Below are positions 1-8,720 of a stretch of DNA of 64,000 nt, in pieces. How positions within the stretch are numbered: the first letter of the stretch is position 1; every line of letters starts with the position of its first letter. Position numbers and translations under genes: made by a program. The notes under the pieces were generated by a model. That model worked only from the letters and a program-made list of their open reading frames with translations. It was not told the DNA's origin and did no database searches. Location: positions 1-64,000 of the forward strand of contig WLIQ01000001.1 of assembly GCA_009726135.1 (NCBI GenBank), in the 5' to 3' direction. This DNA is from Actinomycetota bacterium. Its GTDB lineage: Bacteria > Actinomycetota > Actinomycetes > Nanopelagicales > Nanopelagicaceae.

Positions 1-84
1 AGCAAAAAGATAGTGGTTAGTTGCACTTCTTACACGAATTAATGGCGATTAAGTGATGTGATTTTAAGATAATCTACGTCCATC

Positions 85-1284
85 ATGAGTAGTCAAGGCG
101 ATACCGAGCAATTTACGGGCCTCATTCTGCTCAGCGGAGTCGACAAGCCCGGCATTACGCAGGCTCTTTTCGAAACCTTATCTCCTTTTTCGATCACCAT
201 TCTTGATATTGAACAGGTAGTTATAAAGGACCGTCTAATTTTGACTACTCTGATTGGGCTCAATCCTGCCCACGAAGAATCCATCGCAGAAGATCTTCAA
301 ACTTGCGCGGCTACATTAGATGTAGATATCGCAACCTTGTTTTCGTATTCTGATCCATCTTTGATAGCAAACAAAGATTCTTTGATGCACGTGGTCATCC
401 TTTCCAAAAAAATTGGGCCTACAGCAGTAGCGCAAATCTCTTGTGGCATAACCGAAACTGGTGCAAACATTGAAAGGGCCGCTCGAATCGCCTCAACTCC
501 CGTTACCGCTTTTGAATTCCTAGTCTCTGGGGTTAGTCAGCAGGTGTTGAGCCAAGCTCTATCCCCTATCGCTGCCAGCAACAATGTGGACATAGCAGTT
601 CAACCGGGAGGATTAGCGCGCCATTCACGCAAATTAGTACAACTAGATGTCGATTCAACTTTGATTCAACAAGAAGTTATAGATTTGTTGGCCGCGAAGG
701 CCGGTGTAGCACAGGAAGTTAGTCAAATTACGGCTCTAGCCATGGCCGGTGAAATCGATTTTGCCCAGTCTCTTAAGGCGCGCGTTGCCTTACTGAAAGG
801 TTTACCTGAATCAGTTATCACAGAAGTACAGAATGAAATTGTTCTTACCTTAGGAGCTCGAACTCTCATAACTACTTTGCACAAACTCGGTCATACGGTC
901 GCTGTTGTTTCGGGTGGATTTATAGATGTGATTGCACCGTTACTTCACGATTTAGAAATTAAACATTTCAAGGCAAACAAACTCGGTATCGAGTCAGGTG
1001 TCTTAACTGGTGAAGTAGTTGGTCCAATTATCGATCGCGCTTCTAAGGCAGATGCACTGCGAGAATTCGCCCAGATGGAATCAATCTCAATGAGCCAAAC
1101 AGTAGCCATTGGTGATGGTGCCAATGATTTAGACATGATTGCGGCGGCTGGTTTAGGTATAGCTTTCAATGCAAAGCCAGCAGTCAAAGCCGCAGCAGAT
1201 AGCACATTATCGGAGCCATACTTAGATTCAGTTCTCTACTTACTGGGAATTACCACAGAAGATATCGAGCAGAGCAAAAACTAG
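85..1284 (+). CDS. serB: Phosphoserine phosphatase SerB with two N-terminal ACT domains
   Basis: Hydrolyses L-phosphoserine to L-serine, the last step of serine synthesis, in the cytosol. The 399-residue protein has two ACT-like regulatory domains (about 10-80 and 100-170) and a HAD phosphatase domain. HAD motifs visible are DVDST at 188-192 (nucleophile Asp188), SGGF at 276-279 and GDGAND at 343-348. The length and double-ACT layout match actinobacterial SerB2, where ACT domains sense serine. The start is ATG at 85; a -10-like TAATCT lies nine bases upstream but no convincing -35 is visible. Its TAG stop lies within a CTAG shared with the convergent hisG. Assignment is secure; allosteric control is inferred from the family. 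Confidence 0.95.
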   Translation: MSSQGDTEQFTGLILLSGVDKPGITQALFETLSPFSITILDIEQVVIKDRLILTTLIGLNPAHEESIAEDLQTCAATLDVDIATLFSYSDPSLIANKDSLMHVVILSKKIGPTAVAQISCGITETGANIERAARIASTPVTAFEFLVSGVSQQVLSQALSPIAASNNVDIAVQPGGLARHSRKLVQLDVDSTLIQQEVIDLLAAKAGVAQEVSQITALAMAGEIDFAQSLKARVALLKGLPESVITEVQNEIVLTLGARTLITTLHKLGHTVAVVSGGFIDVIAPLLHDLEIKHFKANKLGIESGVLTGEVVGPIIDRASKADALREFAQMESISMSQTVAIGDGANDLDMIAAAGLGIAFNAKPAVKAAADSTLSEPYLDSVLYLLGITTEDIEQSKN

Positions 1285-2126
1285 AGCCGACAAGCGTGAA
1301 TATCAGTTACCAAAATTCCACGCGCTCCAACAGCCCACAACTCATCCATTACGCGATTGGTATCGCGACGAGGAACCATAGCGCGCACTGCAACCCATTC
1401 TTGATTTTGCAATGGCGAAATAGTTGGTGATTCAAGACCCGGAGTGATTGCGCATGCAATATCAACGTGCACCTTTGGAATATCGTAATCAAGTAAAACG
1501 TATTTGCGTGCAGTAACAACACCTTGTAAACGACGAATCAAAATTTCCAACTCTGCCGGAATAGATGCCCCTGAACGTGCGATCACCACCGCTTCACTGG
1601 TTAAAATTGCTTCTCCAAAAATCTTTAAACCCGCTTGGCGCAAAGTATTTCCAGTGCTTACAACATCAGCAATTAAATCAGATACGCCCAAACGCACGCT
1701 GCTTTCAACCGCACCATCCAGGCGAACAACCTCGGCCTTGATGCCAAGTTGAGATAAGTGATGGTTGACTAAACCTGGATAAGCGGTAGCCACACGCTTT
1801 CCTGAAATATCTGCAATAGTCCAATCACGATCAGCCGGGGCTGCGAATCTAAAAGTTGAACCCCCGTAATTTAATGACAATAGTTCATCAGCGCTTGCAC
1901 CAGAATCAATAAGTAAATCACGCCCCGTGATCCCTGCTTCTAGTTCACCAGAACCCACATAGATTGCAATATCGCGGGGACGTAAATAATAAAATTCCAC
2001 TGCATTGTCATTATCGATTAAAACTAGATCGCGGCTGTCGCTACGTTGACGATAGCCAGCTTCCTTTAATACCGCTATAGATTCTTCAGCTAACGAACCC
2101 TTATTTGGGACAGCAATTCTTAACAT
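1281..2126 (-). CDS. hisG: ATP phosphoribosyltransferase, long form
   Basis: Catalyses the first step of histidine synthesis, joining ATP and PRPP. At 281 residues it is the long HisG form, with two periplasmic-binding-like lobes and a C-terminal ACT-like domain that normally confers histidine feedback inhibition. The conserved N-terminus begins [10 protein letters not shown], as in mycobacterial HisG, so I place the start at the ATG at 2126. A GTG at 2147 overlapping the hisE stop (GTGA) would add seven residues and cannot be excluded. It follows hisE directly, consistent with a hisE-hisG pair. The stop codon is shared as CTAG with serB on the other strand. Confidence 0.93.
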   Translation of the reverse strand: MLRIAVPNKGSLAEESIAVLKEAGYRQRSDSRDLVLIDNDNAVEFYYLRPRDIAIYVGSGELEAGITGRDLLIDSGASADELLSLNYGGSTFRFAAPADRDWTIADISGKRVATAYPGLVNHHLSQLGIKAEVVRLDGAVESSVRLGVSDLIADVVSTGNTLRQAGLKIFGEAILTSEAVVIARSGASIPAELEILIRRLQGVVTARKYVLLDYDIPKVHVDIACAITPGLESPTISPLQNQEWVAVRAMVPRRDTNRVMDELWAVGARGILVTDIHACRL

Positions 2127-2143
2127 GATGCGGCTCGATTCAC

Positions 2144-2407
2144 TCACAAGTAGGTATAAACATCATCAAGAGTTAAACCACGCGCCAACATCAAAGTTTG
2201 AACGTGATAAAGCAGTTGACTGATTTCTTCGGCCAGAGCTTCGTCGCTCTCGTGTTCTGCCGCTAACCACACTTCGCCGGCCTCTTCTAGAACTTTCTTA
2301 CCAATAGCGTGAAGGCCAGAATCTAGAGCGGCCACAGTTCCAGAACCCTCTGGGCGTTGTGCAGCCTTGAGGCTCAACTCGGCCCAGAGGGATTCGAAGG
2401 TTTTCAT
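2144..2407 (-). CDS. hisE: Phosphoribosyl-ATP pyrophosphohydrolase
   Basis: Hydrolyses phosphoribosyl-ATP to phosphoribosyl-AMP, the second step of histidine synthesis. The 87-residue protein has the all-alpha MazG-like fold signature [10 protein letters not shown] followed by an acidic helix ([12 protein letters not shown]) that binds magnesium. The reading frame is open further upstream, but that extension lies in the 3' end of the transporter gene and has no family similarity; ATG at 2407 gives the normal length and the conserved MKTFESLW start. It sits 23 bases after the ribM-like gene and just before hisG. The HisI cyclohydrolase is separate here and not in the window. Confidence 0.92.
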   Translation of the reverse strand: MKTFESLWAELSLKAAQRPEGSGTVAALDSGLHAIGKKVLEEAGEVWLAAEHESDEALAEEISQLLYHVQTLMLARGLTLDDVYTYL

Positions 2408-2430
2408 AACTAGAAGTTTACTCGAGGTGC

Positions 2431-3108
2431 CTAGTTCGATGTCACCAATTTTTCCACGCGTGAAATACGTAACCAAGAGATGAATCCCCAGATAACGAAT
2501 GGCAGGTAAATTGCATACAGCGTTCCTGTCGGGTAATACCCATTCTTGAATGCGAATGGGACGCCTACAAAGTCCACAGCGATCCAGACTAACCAAAATT
2601 CTACATAGCCCCGACTCATACCGTAGGTAGCTAGTGCAGTACCTGTAAAGATCCAGGTGTCAACTAATAGCCACGTTCCAGACTCTCCTAGAGCTTTGAA
2701 TATCTGCATGGAAACAAGGAAAAAGATAATGATTGCCGGCACCAAAATCTGCTTCTCTCGCAATGTCGTCCAACGTGGTGTGACTGCAGGCTTATCTTGA
2801 CCATGCACTCGGCGATGACGCGACCAACGAATCCATCCATACACACTCACGATAATGAGCAATAAGTTTCGACTGGCTTGTCCATAGAAATTGCCCGAAG
2901 GTTGATCGGCGTAAGCAAATACTGCACCTAGGAAAACCGTAAAGAGAAGTCCGTCGCCCACAATTCCTATTGGCCAGGCTAAAACTTTTCGACGCATTCC
3001 TAAAATCGCACTGCTCAGCCCTAAAATTCCACCGATAATTTCGCGTAAGGCAATGGACTTACTGCCGAAGTGCACTGTACTTTCAAAAAACCATATAATA
3101 ACTGACAC
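2431..3108 (-). CDS. ribM: RibM/PnuC-type riboflavin transporter
   Basis: Predicted inner-membrane vitamin transporter of the PnuC family, 225 residues, with about seven hydrophobic segments. Family signatures are [12 protein letters not shown] near residue 45, VYGWIRW near 88, and a C-terminal block with [10 protein letters not shown] and [13 protein letters not shown]. PnuC proteins carry nicotinamide riboside, but the upstream FMN riboswitch points to the actinobacterial RibM/PnuX branch, which imports riboflavin. The start is GTG at 3108 with a strong GGAAGGA ribosome-binding site. In related actinobacteria riboflavin synthesis genes follow ribM; here hisE follows directly. The family call is firm; the substrate is inferred from the riboswitch. 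Confidence 0.85.
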   Translation of the reverse strand: MSVIIWFFESTVHFGSKSIALREIIGGILGLSSAILGMRRKVLAWPIGIVGDGLLFTVFLGAVFAYADQPSGNFYGQASRNLLLIIVSVYGWIRWSRHRRVHGQDKPAVTPRWTTLREKQILVPAIIIFFLVSMQIFKALGESGTWLLVDTWIFTGTALATYGMSRGYVEFWLVWIAVDFVGVPFAFKNGYYPTGTLYAIYLPFVIWGFISWLRISRVEKLVTSN

Positions 3109-3114
3109 TGTTGA

Positions 3115-3142
3115 TCCTTCCTAGTAGAAAAGCTCCAGGAAG
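3115..3142 (-). promoter_or_regulatory. Ribosome-binding-site hairpin of the FMN riboswitch expression platform
   Basis: On the minus strand CTTCCTGG (3142-3135) can pair with CTAGGAAG (3124-3117), an 8-bp stem with one G-U pair and a 10-base loop. The 3' arm contains the Shine-Dalgarno sequence of the ribM-like gene, whose GTG start is at 3108. This fits a translation-control platform in which the hairpin hides the ribosome-binding site. No run of U follows any hairpin here, so termination control is less likely. How the aptamer switches it is not resolved. Confidence 0.55.
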
Positions 3143-3181
3143 CAACGAGGAATTGCGCGCAGCACAGTGCCCGACAATTCC

Positions 3182-3302
3182 CTGTCCCTTTATCCAGACT
3201 TTAACTGTCGGTTTTGGATTTACACCAAATCAACCGACCACTGGATGTGGCCGGGTCGCGGACTTTACCGCCGGTTCGGAATTACACCGACCCCCGGAAC
3301 AA
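3182..3302 (-). ncRNA. FMN riboswitch (RFN element)
   Basis: The minus strand carries the conserved RFN core: GTCGGTGTAATTCC, then CCGGCGGTAAAGTCCGCGAC, and downstream GGTGTAAATCC and GACAGTTAAAGTCTGGAT. The closing stem pairs TTGTTCC (3302-3296) with GGGACAG (3188-3182). These match the six-arm FMN aptamer that represses riboflavin genes when FMN is abundant. It lies between rpe, whose stop codon ends only seven bases upstream, and the ribM-like transporter. A second hairpin, GGAATTG paired with CAATTCC, lies just 3' of the aptamer and may take part in switching. Confidence 0.93.
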
Positions 3303-3309
3303 CGTAGGG

Positions 3310-3975
3310 CTAGTTTGCCACACCCTGTGCGAGTTCGCGCAACGAAACGACCATCGCTGCAGGATCGCTAGCTTTAAAAACTGCACTGCCTGCAACAAAT
3401 GTATCCGCGCCCGCCTTCGCAGCAATTTCAATGGTCTGCACCGATATACCACCATCTACTTGTAACCAGATTGGTCGCTCGCCAATAATGGCGCGAGTCG
3501 CACGTACCTTATCCATCATCTCATTCATGAATTTTTGGCCACCAAAGCCAGGTTCTACAGTCATTATGAGAAACATATCTACGAGATCACTAAATTGTGA
3601 ATAATCTGAAATCGCAGAATTTGGTTTTAGTGCTAGTCCTGCTTGGGCACCATACGCCCGTATGGACTTCAAAGTTGCCGAAATATCTTTTGTCGCTTCT
3701 GCATGAATAGTTACGCTTGCGCAACCAGCTTGGGCGTATTGCGGGGCAATTTCATCAACGTCTGCAACCATGAGATGTGCATCAACTGGGATTGGACAAT
3801 TTTCAATAATCGTTGATGCACTTTCGAAATCAAAAGTGAAGTTAGGCACGAACTTGTTGTCCATAACATCTAAATGGATTAGATCGGAAACTTGAGCTAT
3901 TTTGGCAATTTCACCATCAAGTTGAGATAAATCTGCATTCAAAATACTTGGAGTTATTCGAATATGCCGCTTCAT
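3310..3975 (-). CDS. rpe: Ribulose-phosphate 3-epimerase
   Basis: Interconverts ribulose 5-phosphate and xylulose 5-phosphate in the pentose phosphate pathway. The 221-residue TIM barrel shows family motifs in order: PSILNADLSQL (strand 1), HLDVMDNKFVPN (metal-binding His and Asp), DAHLMV (metal-binding His), MTVEPGFGGQKF and QVDGGIS (catalytic Asp), and FVAGSAVF in the phosphate-binding loop. The start is ATG at 3975, nine bases after the rsmB stop, so it is probably cotranscribed with rsmB. Its stop codon abuts the FMN riboswitch. Confidence 0.96.
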   Translation of the reverse strand: MKRHIRITPSILNADLSQLDGEIAKIAQVSDLIHLDVMDNKFVPNFTFDFESASTIIENCPIPVDAHLMVADVDEIAPQYAQAGCASVTIHAEATKDISATLKSIRAYGAQAGLALKPNSAISDYSQFSDLVDMFLIMTVEPGFGGQKFMNEMMDKVRATRAIIGERPIWLQVDGGISVQTIEIAAKAGADTFVAGSAVFKASDPAAMVVSLRELAQGVAN

Positions 3976-3984
3976 ATGTAAAGC

Positions 3985-5349
3985 CTAACTCTCTGTGGTT
4001 GTCTTCTTGCGAAACAACGCTAGAAACATCGCATCTGTTCCGTGCTTGTGGGTCCACAAAGACATCGAATTACCGCGAACTGCGTCGTGCAGATTTTCCG
4101 GAAGAAATTGGGCGATATCAATCTGCTCCAATTCAGGATGTTTCTTTAGAATATCTAGAACCTGAACTGTGGTTTCGGCCAAGTGAGGCGAGCAGGTTGC
4201 ATATCCCAACACCGCACCTGGATTAAGCACTGATGCCGCACTATCAATAAGTTCACGTTGCAGAAGTGTGAGTTCACGTAGATCCGAGAGCGTACGTCGC
4301 CAACGTACTTCAGGACGCCGGCGCAGTGCACCCAGACCAGTACACGGTGCATCAATTAAAATCCCATCGAATGTTTCATTGTGTGATGAAATGTCTCGGC
4401 CATCGCCACACCACACACGTGCACCATGGACAACTTTCTTTACTAAATCTGCACGAGGCGTTGAGAATTCATTAGCAGTAAATGTAATACCTCTTTGCTT
4501 AGCGATACTAGATAGCAGTGCCGCTTTTCCTCCAGGTCCTGCGCACAGGTCTAACCAAGATGTACCACTCGCAGCAGCGGCAAACACTGTTGCTACTAAT
4601 TGGGAACCCTCATCCTGCACACCGGCTAATCGATGCTTGATGAGGTCAATGTTTCCGGGATTTCCTTTTAATCGAACTCCTAATTGAGAATACGTCGTCG
4701 GCTCACCGCCCAAGGCAATTAATTCAGCCTGCGAAGAATAACCTGGCCAGGAAACCAGGGTTGGTAAAGCTGGAACATTGTTGGTGGCCAGTTCTTGTTC
4801 TACTAACTGCCAATCTTTTAGTAAATCGAAGTAGGCAGAAATAATCCATTGCGGATGAGAATACTCAATCGCTAATCTTTCTACGTTATCGCTCAATTGA
4901 TCTAATGGATCAAACCACTCTGCGTAAGTTTTTCTAGTAACAGAGCGAAGTAAGGCATTTACAAAACTAGCTTTCGACTCACCTAATCTTTTGCGTGCTA
5001 CCTCTACAGTTGCCGAAACCGCGGCGTGGTCCGGGATACGCAGTTCATGTATTTGATGGACACCCAATCTGGCTACATCGATTATTCCCGGATCAACCTC
5101 GGTCCATGGCCGATCAGAAATCTGAGCCAAGACCCAATCGTGCTTTCCTTGCATCCGCAGCGTGCCATAAACCAATTCAGTAACAAGATTGCGATCACGC
5201 TCATCAAGTGAAGAGGCATTCAAAGCAGCAGGCAGAAGTAGGTTTGAATAACCCTCATTGCGGTTAACTTCAGTTATTAAATCAAATGCTAAAAGTCGAA
5301 CTGCATCGGGTTTGGGCGATTTGAAGGTATCTCGACGAGCTTCAACCAC
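3985..5349 (-). CDS. rsmB: 16S rRNA (cytosine967-C5)-methyltransferase RsmB
   Basis: Methylates C967 of 16S rRNA using S-adenosylmethionine. The 454-residue protein has an N-terminal NusB-like RNA-binding domain (about 10-140) and a C-terminal Rossmann methyltransferase. Motifs include LCAGPGGK at 268-275 (SAM site), DAPCTGLGALRRRPEVRW with Cys336, and ATCSPHLAE with Cys386; the two cysteines are the nucleophile and release residue. I place the start at GTG 5349, overlapping the fmt stop by eight bases with GGGGA upstream; an ATG at 5397 would lie well inside fmt. The fmt-rsmB pair is widely conserved. Confidence 0.94.
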   Translation of the reverse strand: MVEARRDTFKSPKPDAVRLLAFDLITEVNRNEGYSNLLLPAALNASSLDERDRNLVTELVYGTLRMQGKHDWVLAQISDRPWTEVDPGIIDVARLGVHQIHELRIPDHAAVSATVEVARKRLGESKASFVNALLRSVTRKTYAEWFDPLDQLSDNVERLAIEYSHPQWIISAYFDLLKDWQLVEQELATNNVPALPTLVSWPGYSSQAELIALGGEPTTYSQLGVRLKGNPGNIDLIKHRLAGVQDEGSQLVATVFAAAASGTSWLDLCAGPGGKAALLSSIAKQRGITFTANEFSTPRADLVKKVVHGARVWCGDGRDISSHNETFDGILIDAPCTGLGALRRRPEVRWRRTLSDLRELTLLQRELIDSAASVLNPGAVLGYATCSPHLAETTVQVLDILKKHPELEQIDIAQFLPENLHDAVRGNSMSLWTHKHGTDAMFLALFRKKTTTES

Positions 5350-6250
5350 AAAGTTCCCCACTCTCAAAGCGTGCGCCTCGAGCCCACTCAACGCCACTCA
5401 TCTCTTTCTTACCAGCCGGAATGACCGAATCTATTTCTAAAGCGCCTTGCTCTGTACCAATCAAAAGAATGTTATTTGATAAAAGAATTTCACCGGGTTT
5501 CAGGGCCAGAAGTGGACGATGCAATCTTGCTGAGGTGATCTTTAAGATTTGATCCCTAAAAGTTGTCCATGCGATCGGTGCTGGATAAAAACCTCTGATT
5601 TTGTTGAGCGTGAGCGTCGCTGGTAGATCCCAAGCTATTTTTGCTTCTTCCCTAAAAATTTTGCCCGCGTGAGATGCGATACCAACCTGTTCATGTGGAT
5701 TGCCCCCAGCGGAAATTAGTTCTATCGCTTCTTTCACGACATCTACCCCGATAATTGAAAGTTGAGTAAAAACCTCCGAACTCCTAAACATTGGGTCGAT
5801 ATCGATTACGCGCGATGAGTAGATTGGACCGGTATCCACTCCCGCATCGAGTTTGAAAACAGTGACTCCCGTTTGCATCTCTCCTGCTTCCAGCGCGCGT
5901 TGTACTGGCGCGGCTCCGCGATACTGTGGCAAAAGTGAGAAATGCAGATTGATGCATCCAAAAGCTGGAAGAGAAAGTGATTGCTGGGGCAAAATGCGAC
6001 CGTAACCGATCGTCACCAGAAGTTGTAAATCTTTAATTGCACGATCTAAATCCTCTGGAGTTAAAGGTCGCACAAGATCAACTCCTGCAGCTAAGGCCCA
6101 TTGACTTACAGGTGATGGTTTTAAACTTTGCCCTCGTCCAGCAGGTCGATCAGGTTGACTGATTACCCGTACTAATTCGTGCCGAGAACCGTTGAGCCAA
6201 TTAAGTGTTGGTATAGCAACATCGGGAGTAGCGGCGACCCCAATGCGCAT
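5342..6250 (-). CDS. fmt: Methionyl-tRNA formyltransferase
   Basis: Formylates initiator Met-tRNA using 10-formyltetrahydrofolate, allowing translation initiation. The 302-residue protein carries the formyltransferase core with N101, H103 and D139 in the motifs NLHFSLLPQYRGAAP and KLDAGVDTGPI, plus a C-terminal OB-like domain for tRNA contact. It starts at the ATG at 6250, sharing one base with the last codon position of def, so the deformylase and formyltransferase are translationally coupled. Downstream it overlaps rsmB. Length and motifs are standard. Confidence 0.97.
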   Translation of the reverse strand: MRIGVAATPDVAIPTLNWLNGSRHELVRVISQPDRPAGRGQSLKPSPVSQWALAAGVDLVRPLTPEDLDRAIKDLQLLVTIGYGRILPQQSLSLPAFGCINLHFSLLPQYRGAAPVQRALEAGEMQTGVTVFKLDAGVDTGPIYSSRVIDIDPMFRSSEVFTQLSIIGVDVVKEAIELISAGGNPHEQVGIASHAGKIFREEAKIAWDLPATLTLNKIRGFYPAPIAWTTFRDQILKITSARLHRPLLALKPGEILLSNNILLIGTEQGALEIDSVIPAGKKEMSGVEWARGARFESGELCG

Positions 6251-6810
6251 TAAAGATTCCGTCCAAATAGTGAATGCGGTGAGGTCTTAATCGCGGGTGA
6301 AATTCCGGATACGGCTTGTGCGTTAAACCATTCCGATTCTCGAATTTCTTTCATTGCAAGCTTGCGATCCTCTGGTGAAAGACGATCGATAAAAAGAATC
6401 CCATCGAGATGATCTGTTTCATGTTGTAAAGCGCGAGCAAGAAACTCCGTGCCTTCAATAACTACTGGTTCTCCAAACATATTGAAGCCACGAGCAACAG
6501 CGGTCAATGCTCGCTTCGTGTCGTAACGGAGTTCAGGGAAGGATAAACAGCCTTCTTCGCCCTCTTCAATTTCATCGCCAAGGGTTAATATTGGATTAAT
6601 CAGATGACCTAAGACGTCATCTACGTGCCAGGTGAAAACTCGTAAAGGCACACCAATCTGAGGAGCCGCTAAACCAGCTCCGGGAGCTTCAAGCATTGTT
6701 TCCGTTAGATCTGCTACCAATTTACGTAATTCTTTATCAAAATCGACAACAAGTGCCGCAGGCGTCAACAAGACTGGATCGCCAAATAAACGAATCTCTT
6801 GAATAGACAT
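6250..6810 (-). CDS. def: Peptide deformylase
   Basis: Removes the N-formyl group from nascent proteins. The 186-residue metalloenzyme has all three family motifs: GAGLAAPQIG at 44-53, EGCLS at 86-90 with metal ligand Cys88, and HETDH at 130-134 with two His ligands and catalytic Glu131. The start is ATG at 6810. It precedes fmt with a one-base overlap, placing formylation and deformylation in one unit, and lies 21 bases after priA. Nothing unusual is seen. Confidence 0.97.
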   Translation of the reverse strand: MSIQEIRLFGDPVLLTPAALVVDFDKELRKLVADLTETMLEAPGAGLAAPQIGVPLRVFTWHVDDVLGHLINPILTLGDEIEEGEEGCLSFPELRYDTKRALTAVARGFNMFGEPVVIEGTEFLARALQHETDHLDGILFIDRLSPEDRKLAMKEIRESEWFNAQAVSGISPAIKTSPHSLFGRNL

Positions 6811-6831
6811 ATGGATAGTCTAGCAAAAAAT

Positions 6832-8715
6832 CTAAAGTGAATATGGGTCGATTCTAAGGGTGGAATCTACCTTTTTTGCGATGCTTCTTCGTCTCATCAA
6901 CTCATGTAGAAAACTCGTTAACATATTGCGCGAATCCAACGGCGACAAAATAACAATTTTGCTAAGTATTGAATCAATCTTCGTGGGACCGAGAACACGG
7001 CTCTTGTCAGATAAACGTGCATCAGAGATCGCTTTATTGATTCCCGATACAAACGCACTCGCTTGAGCCGTTGGCAACGTGATAACTGCGCTGACTACCG
7101 AGGGAGGAAAATTAACCTCCTCGCGCAGTTGTAATTCGCGTCTGAGGATGCTTGATGGGTTCCAACGAATGAGACTAGAAACAATTGGATGAGAATCTTC
7201 TATTGAAAGAAGAACTACTCCCCCTGCCTTTATCATCGAAGCGCTCTCAAAGAAAAGTTCGTTAGCTCGCTCGTTTGCACGCAGATCACCATGGTTGAAG
7301 TAAGTGAGACCTTCGAGAATCACCACAGCACTGTATCCACCAGTAACTTGAGGGGCTGCACCGGGCGTGCATAAAATGATTGATGGTTTAGGTTCAACAC
7401 GCTCCTTGATAACTTCTCCGAACGAAAAAATAATTGGAAAATTTGGAAATGCCCGGGAGATTTCTTCGGCAGCGCGATCAATACCTCGGGCCACCACGTA
7501 TTTCTTATCACGACCGCAATATTTACATTTCCACTCTTTGACTTGCTCACTACAGGTTTTGCACGAAGGTGTGGCATCACGACTTAACACCTGTAGTTTG
7601 GCTCCACACGAACACAGCCCTGCATTTTTGCAGTTCGCACACAAAATTCCATTTGCATAGCCTTTTCGAGGAAGCACAAACAGAACGGGGCCATCCTTTA
7701 AACTCGTTCGAATATCCGAGAAGATACGCCCGGGCAAAAGAGAAGAATCTGCCGAGGAAAAAGCCTTGACTTGAATTTTCGAAGGAGAACTGATGAAGCG
7801 AACCTTCTTTGCTTCAATCAAAACTGCAACATCAAGGCTAGGAACAAATCCGCACAGAAGAATTTTTGCTTTGTCTATCTCGTTACGCAAAATCGCAATG
7901 TCGCGGACATTCCAACCTGGATTACGAATCTCGTAAAGATCCGGAGATGATTCTTTAAACACGATTATTGTGGAACCCTGTGCGAGGGGAGCAAAAATCG
8001 CATTACGTGCCCCAATAATCACGTGATTTCCGGGTGAGGTCAATTTTAGAAACGCGCCATAGCGCTCTGCACGTGTAACTGAACTGTCGATGCGAAGCGT
8101 TTGGATCCCCTGCTGAGATAGAAGATTACAGAACGCTGAAATATCCCGCTCATCTGGGGCTATCAATAAGACTGATGACCTTTTCACTGAGGCCATTATC
8201 AAATCAACGACCGCCCTATATGGATCTATAAAAGGTTGGAAACTCATAAAGGAAATGTCATTAGGCGAACTGATTTTCTGACTAAAAAACATACCTGACT
8301 GATGTTGCTTATCTACGGCCGTTACTCGGGTTGGAATAGCACTTCTTACTATTTCCCAAGGGTTGGTGGCCCATCGCTGCGCTACGCTTTGAATGAGTTG
8401 CAAAGATTGGGTAGATGCGACTGGATGAATCGATAGCACTTTAGTGATTGCCTTTAGTTGAGACGTAGTTTGTGGCACCTGAACACGCTCGATTACAAGG
8501 CCTTCAACTTCGCGATTTCCGAAAGGGACTTGCACGCGTACACCAGTCGAAACTTGATCGGTAAGTTTTTCCGGTACTTCATAATCAAACGGCGTATCCA
8601 AATGAAATACCCCTGTGTCCACCCACACGCGCGCATAGCCAAAATCCGATGCAACTGGCCCGGTAGGAGCAGGAGCAATCTGGGATTTAAGTCTGAAAAG
8701 CCGTGGCGTTGCCAC
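6832..8715 (-). CDS. priA: PriA-like primosomal protein lacking helicase motifs
   Basis: Replication-restart protein related to PriA, 627 residues. The N-terminal 3'-DNA-binding region (about 25-110) and the zinc-binding cysteines survive (CANCKNAGLCSC near 350, CKTC and CKYC near 380-395), as does the C-terminal domain. The helicase core is degenerate: the Walker A GxGKT is missing where it should be (VKRSSVLLIAPDERDI) and the DEEH box reads FKESSPD. This matches the actinobacterial PriA type, annotated as probable N' protein without ATP-driven unwinding. It starts at GTG 8715, five bases after metK. The naming rests on domain order and context. Confidence 0.85.
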   Translation of the reverse strand: MATPRLFRLKSQIAPAPTGPVASDFGYARVWVDTGVFHLDTPFDYEVPEKLTDQVSTGVRVQVPFGNREVEGLVIERVQVPQTTSQLKAITKVLSIHPVASTQSLQLIQSVAQRWATNPWEIVRSAIPTRVTAVDKQHQSGMFFSQKISSPNDISFMSFQPFIDPYRAVVDLIMASVKRSSVLLIAPDERDISAFCNLLSQQGIQTLRIDSSVTRAERYGAFLKLTSPGNHVIIGARNAIFAPLAQGSTIIVFKESSPDLYEIRNPGWNVRDIAILRNEIDKAKILLCGFVPSLDVAVLIEAKKVRFISSPSKIQVKAFSSADSSLLPGRIFSDIRTSLKDGPVLFVLPRKGYANGILCANCKNAGLCSCGAKLQVLSRDATPSCKTCSEQVKEWKCKYCGRDKKYVVARGIDRAAEEISRAFPNFPIIFSFGEVIKERVEPKPSIILCTPGAAPQVTGGYSAVVILEGLTYFNHGDLRANERANELFFESASMIKAGGVVLLSIEDSHPIVSSLIRWNPSSILRRELQLREEVNFPPSVVSAVITLPTAQASAFVSGINKAISDARLSDKSRVLGPTKIDSILSKIVILSPLDSRNMLTSFLHELMRRRSIAKKVDSTLRIDPYSL

Positions 8716-8720
8716 AGTAA

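Noticed and set aside
20-84. serB promoter TAATCT (70-75)
   Set aside because: It lies nine bases from the ATG and lacks a -35; too uncertain to list, and the window edge cuts the context.
2408-2596. N-terminal extension of hisE
   Set aside because: It lies within the 3' end of the ribM-like gene in another frame, and the conserved HisE sequence begins at 2407.
6860-7769. Plus-strand open frames opposite priA
   Set aside because: Antisense shadows with unlikely composition, no motifs and no ribosome-binding sites; the same applies to similar frames opposite carB, alaS and thrS.
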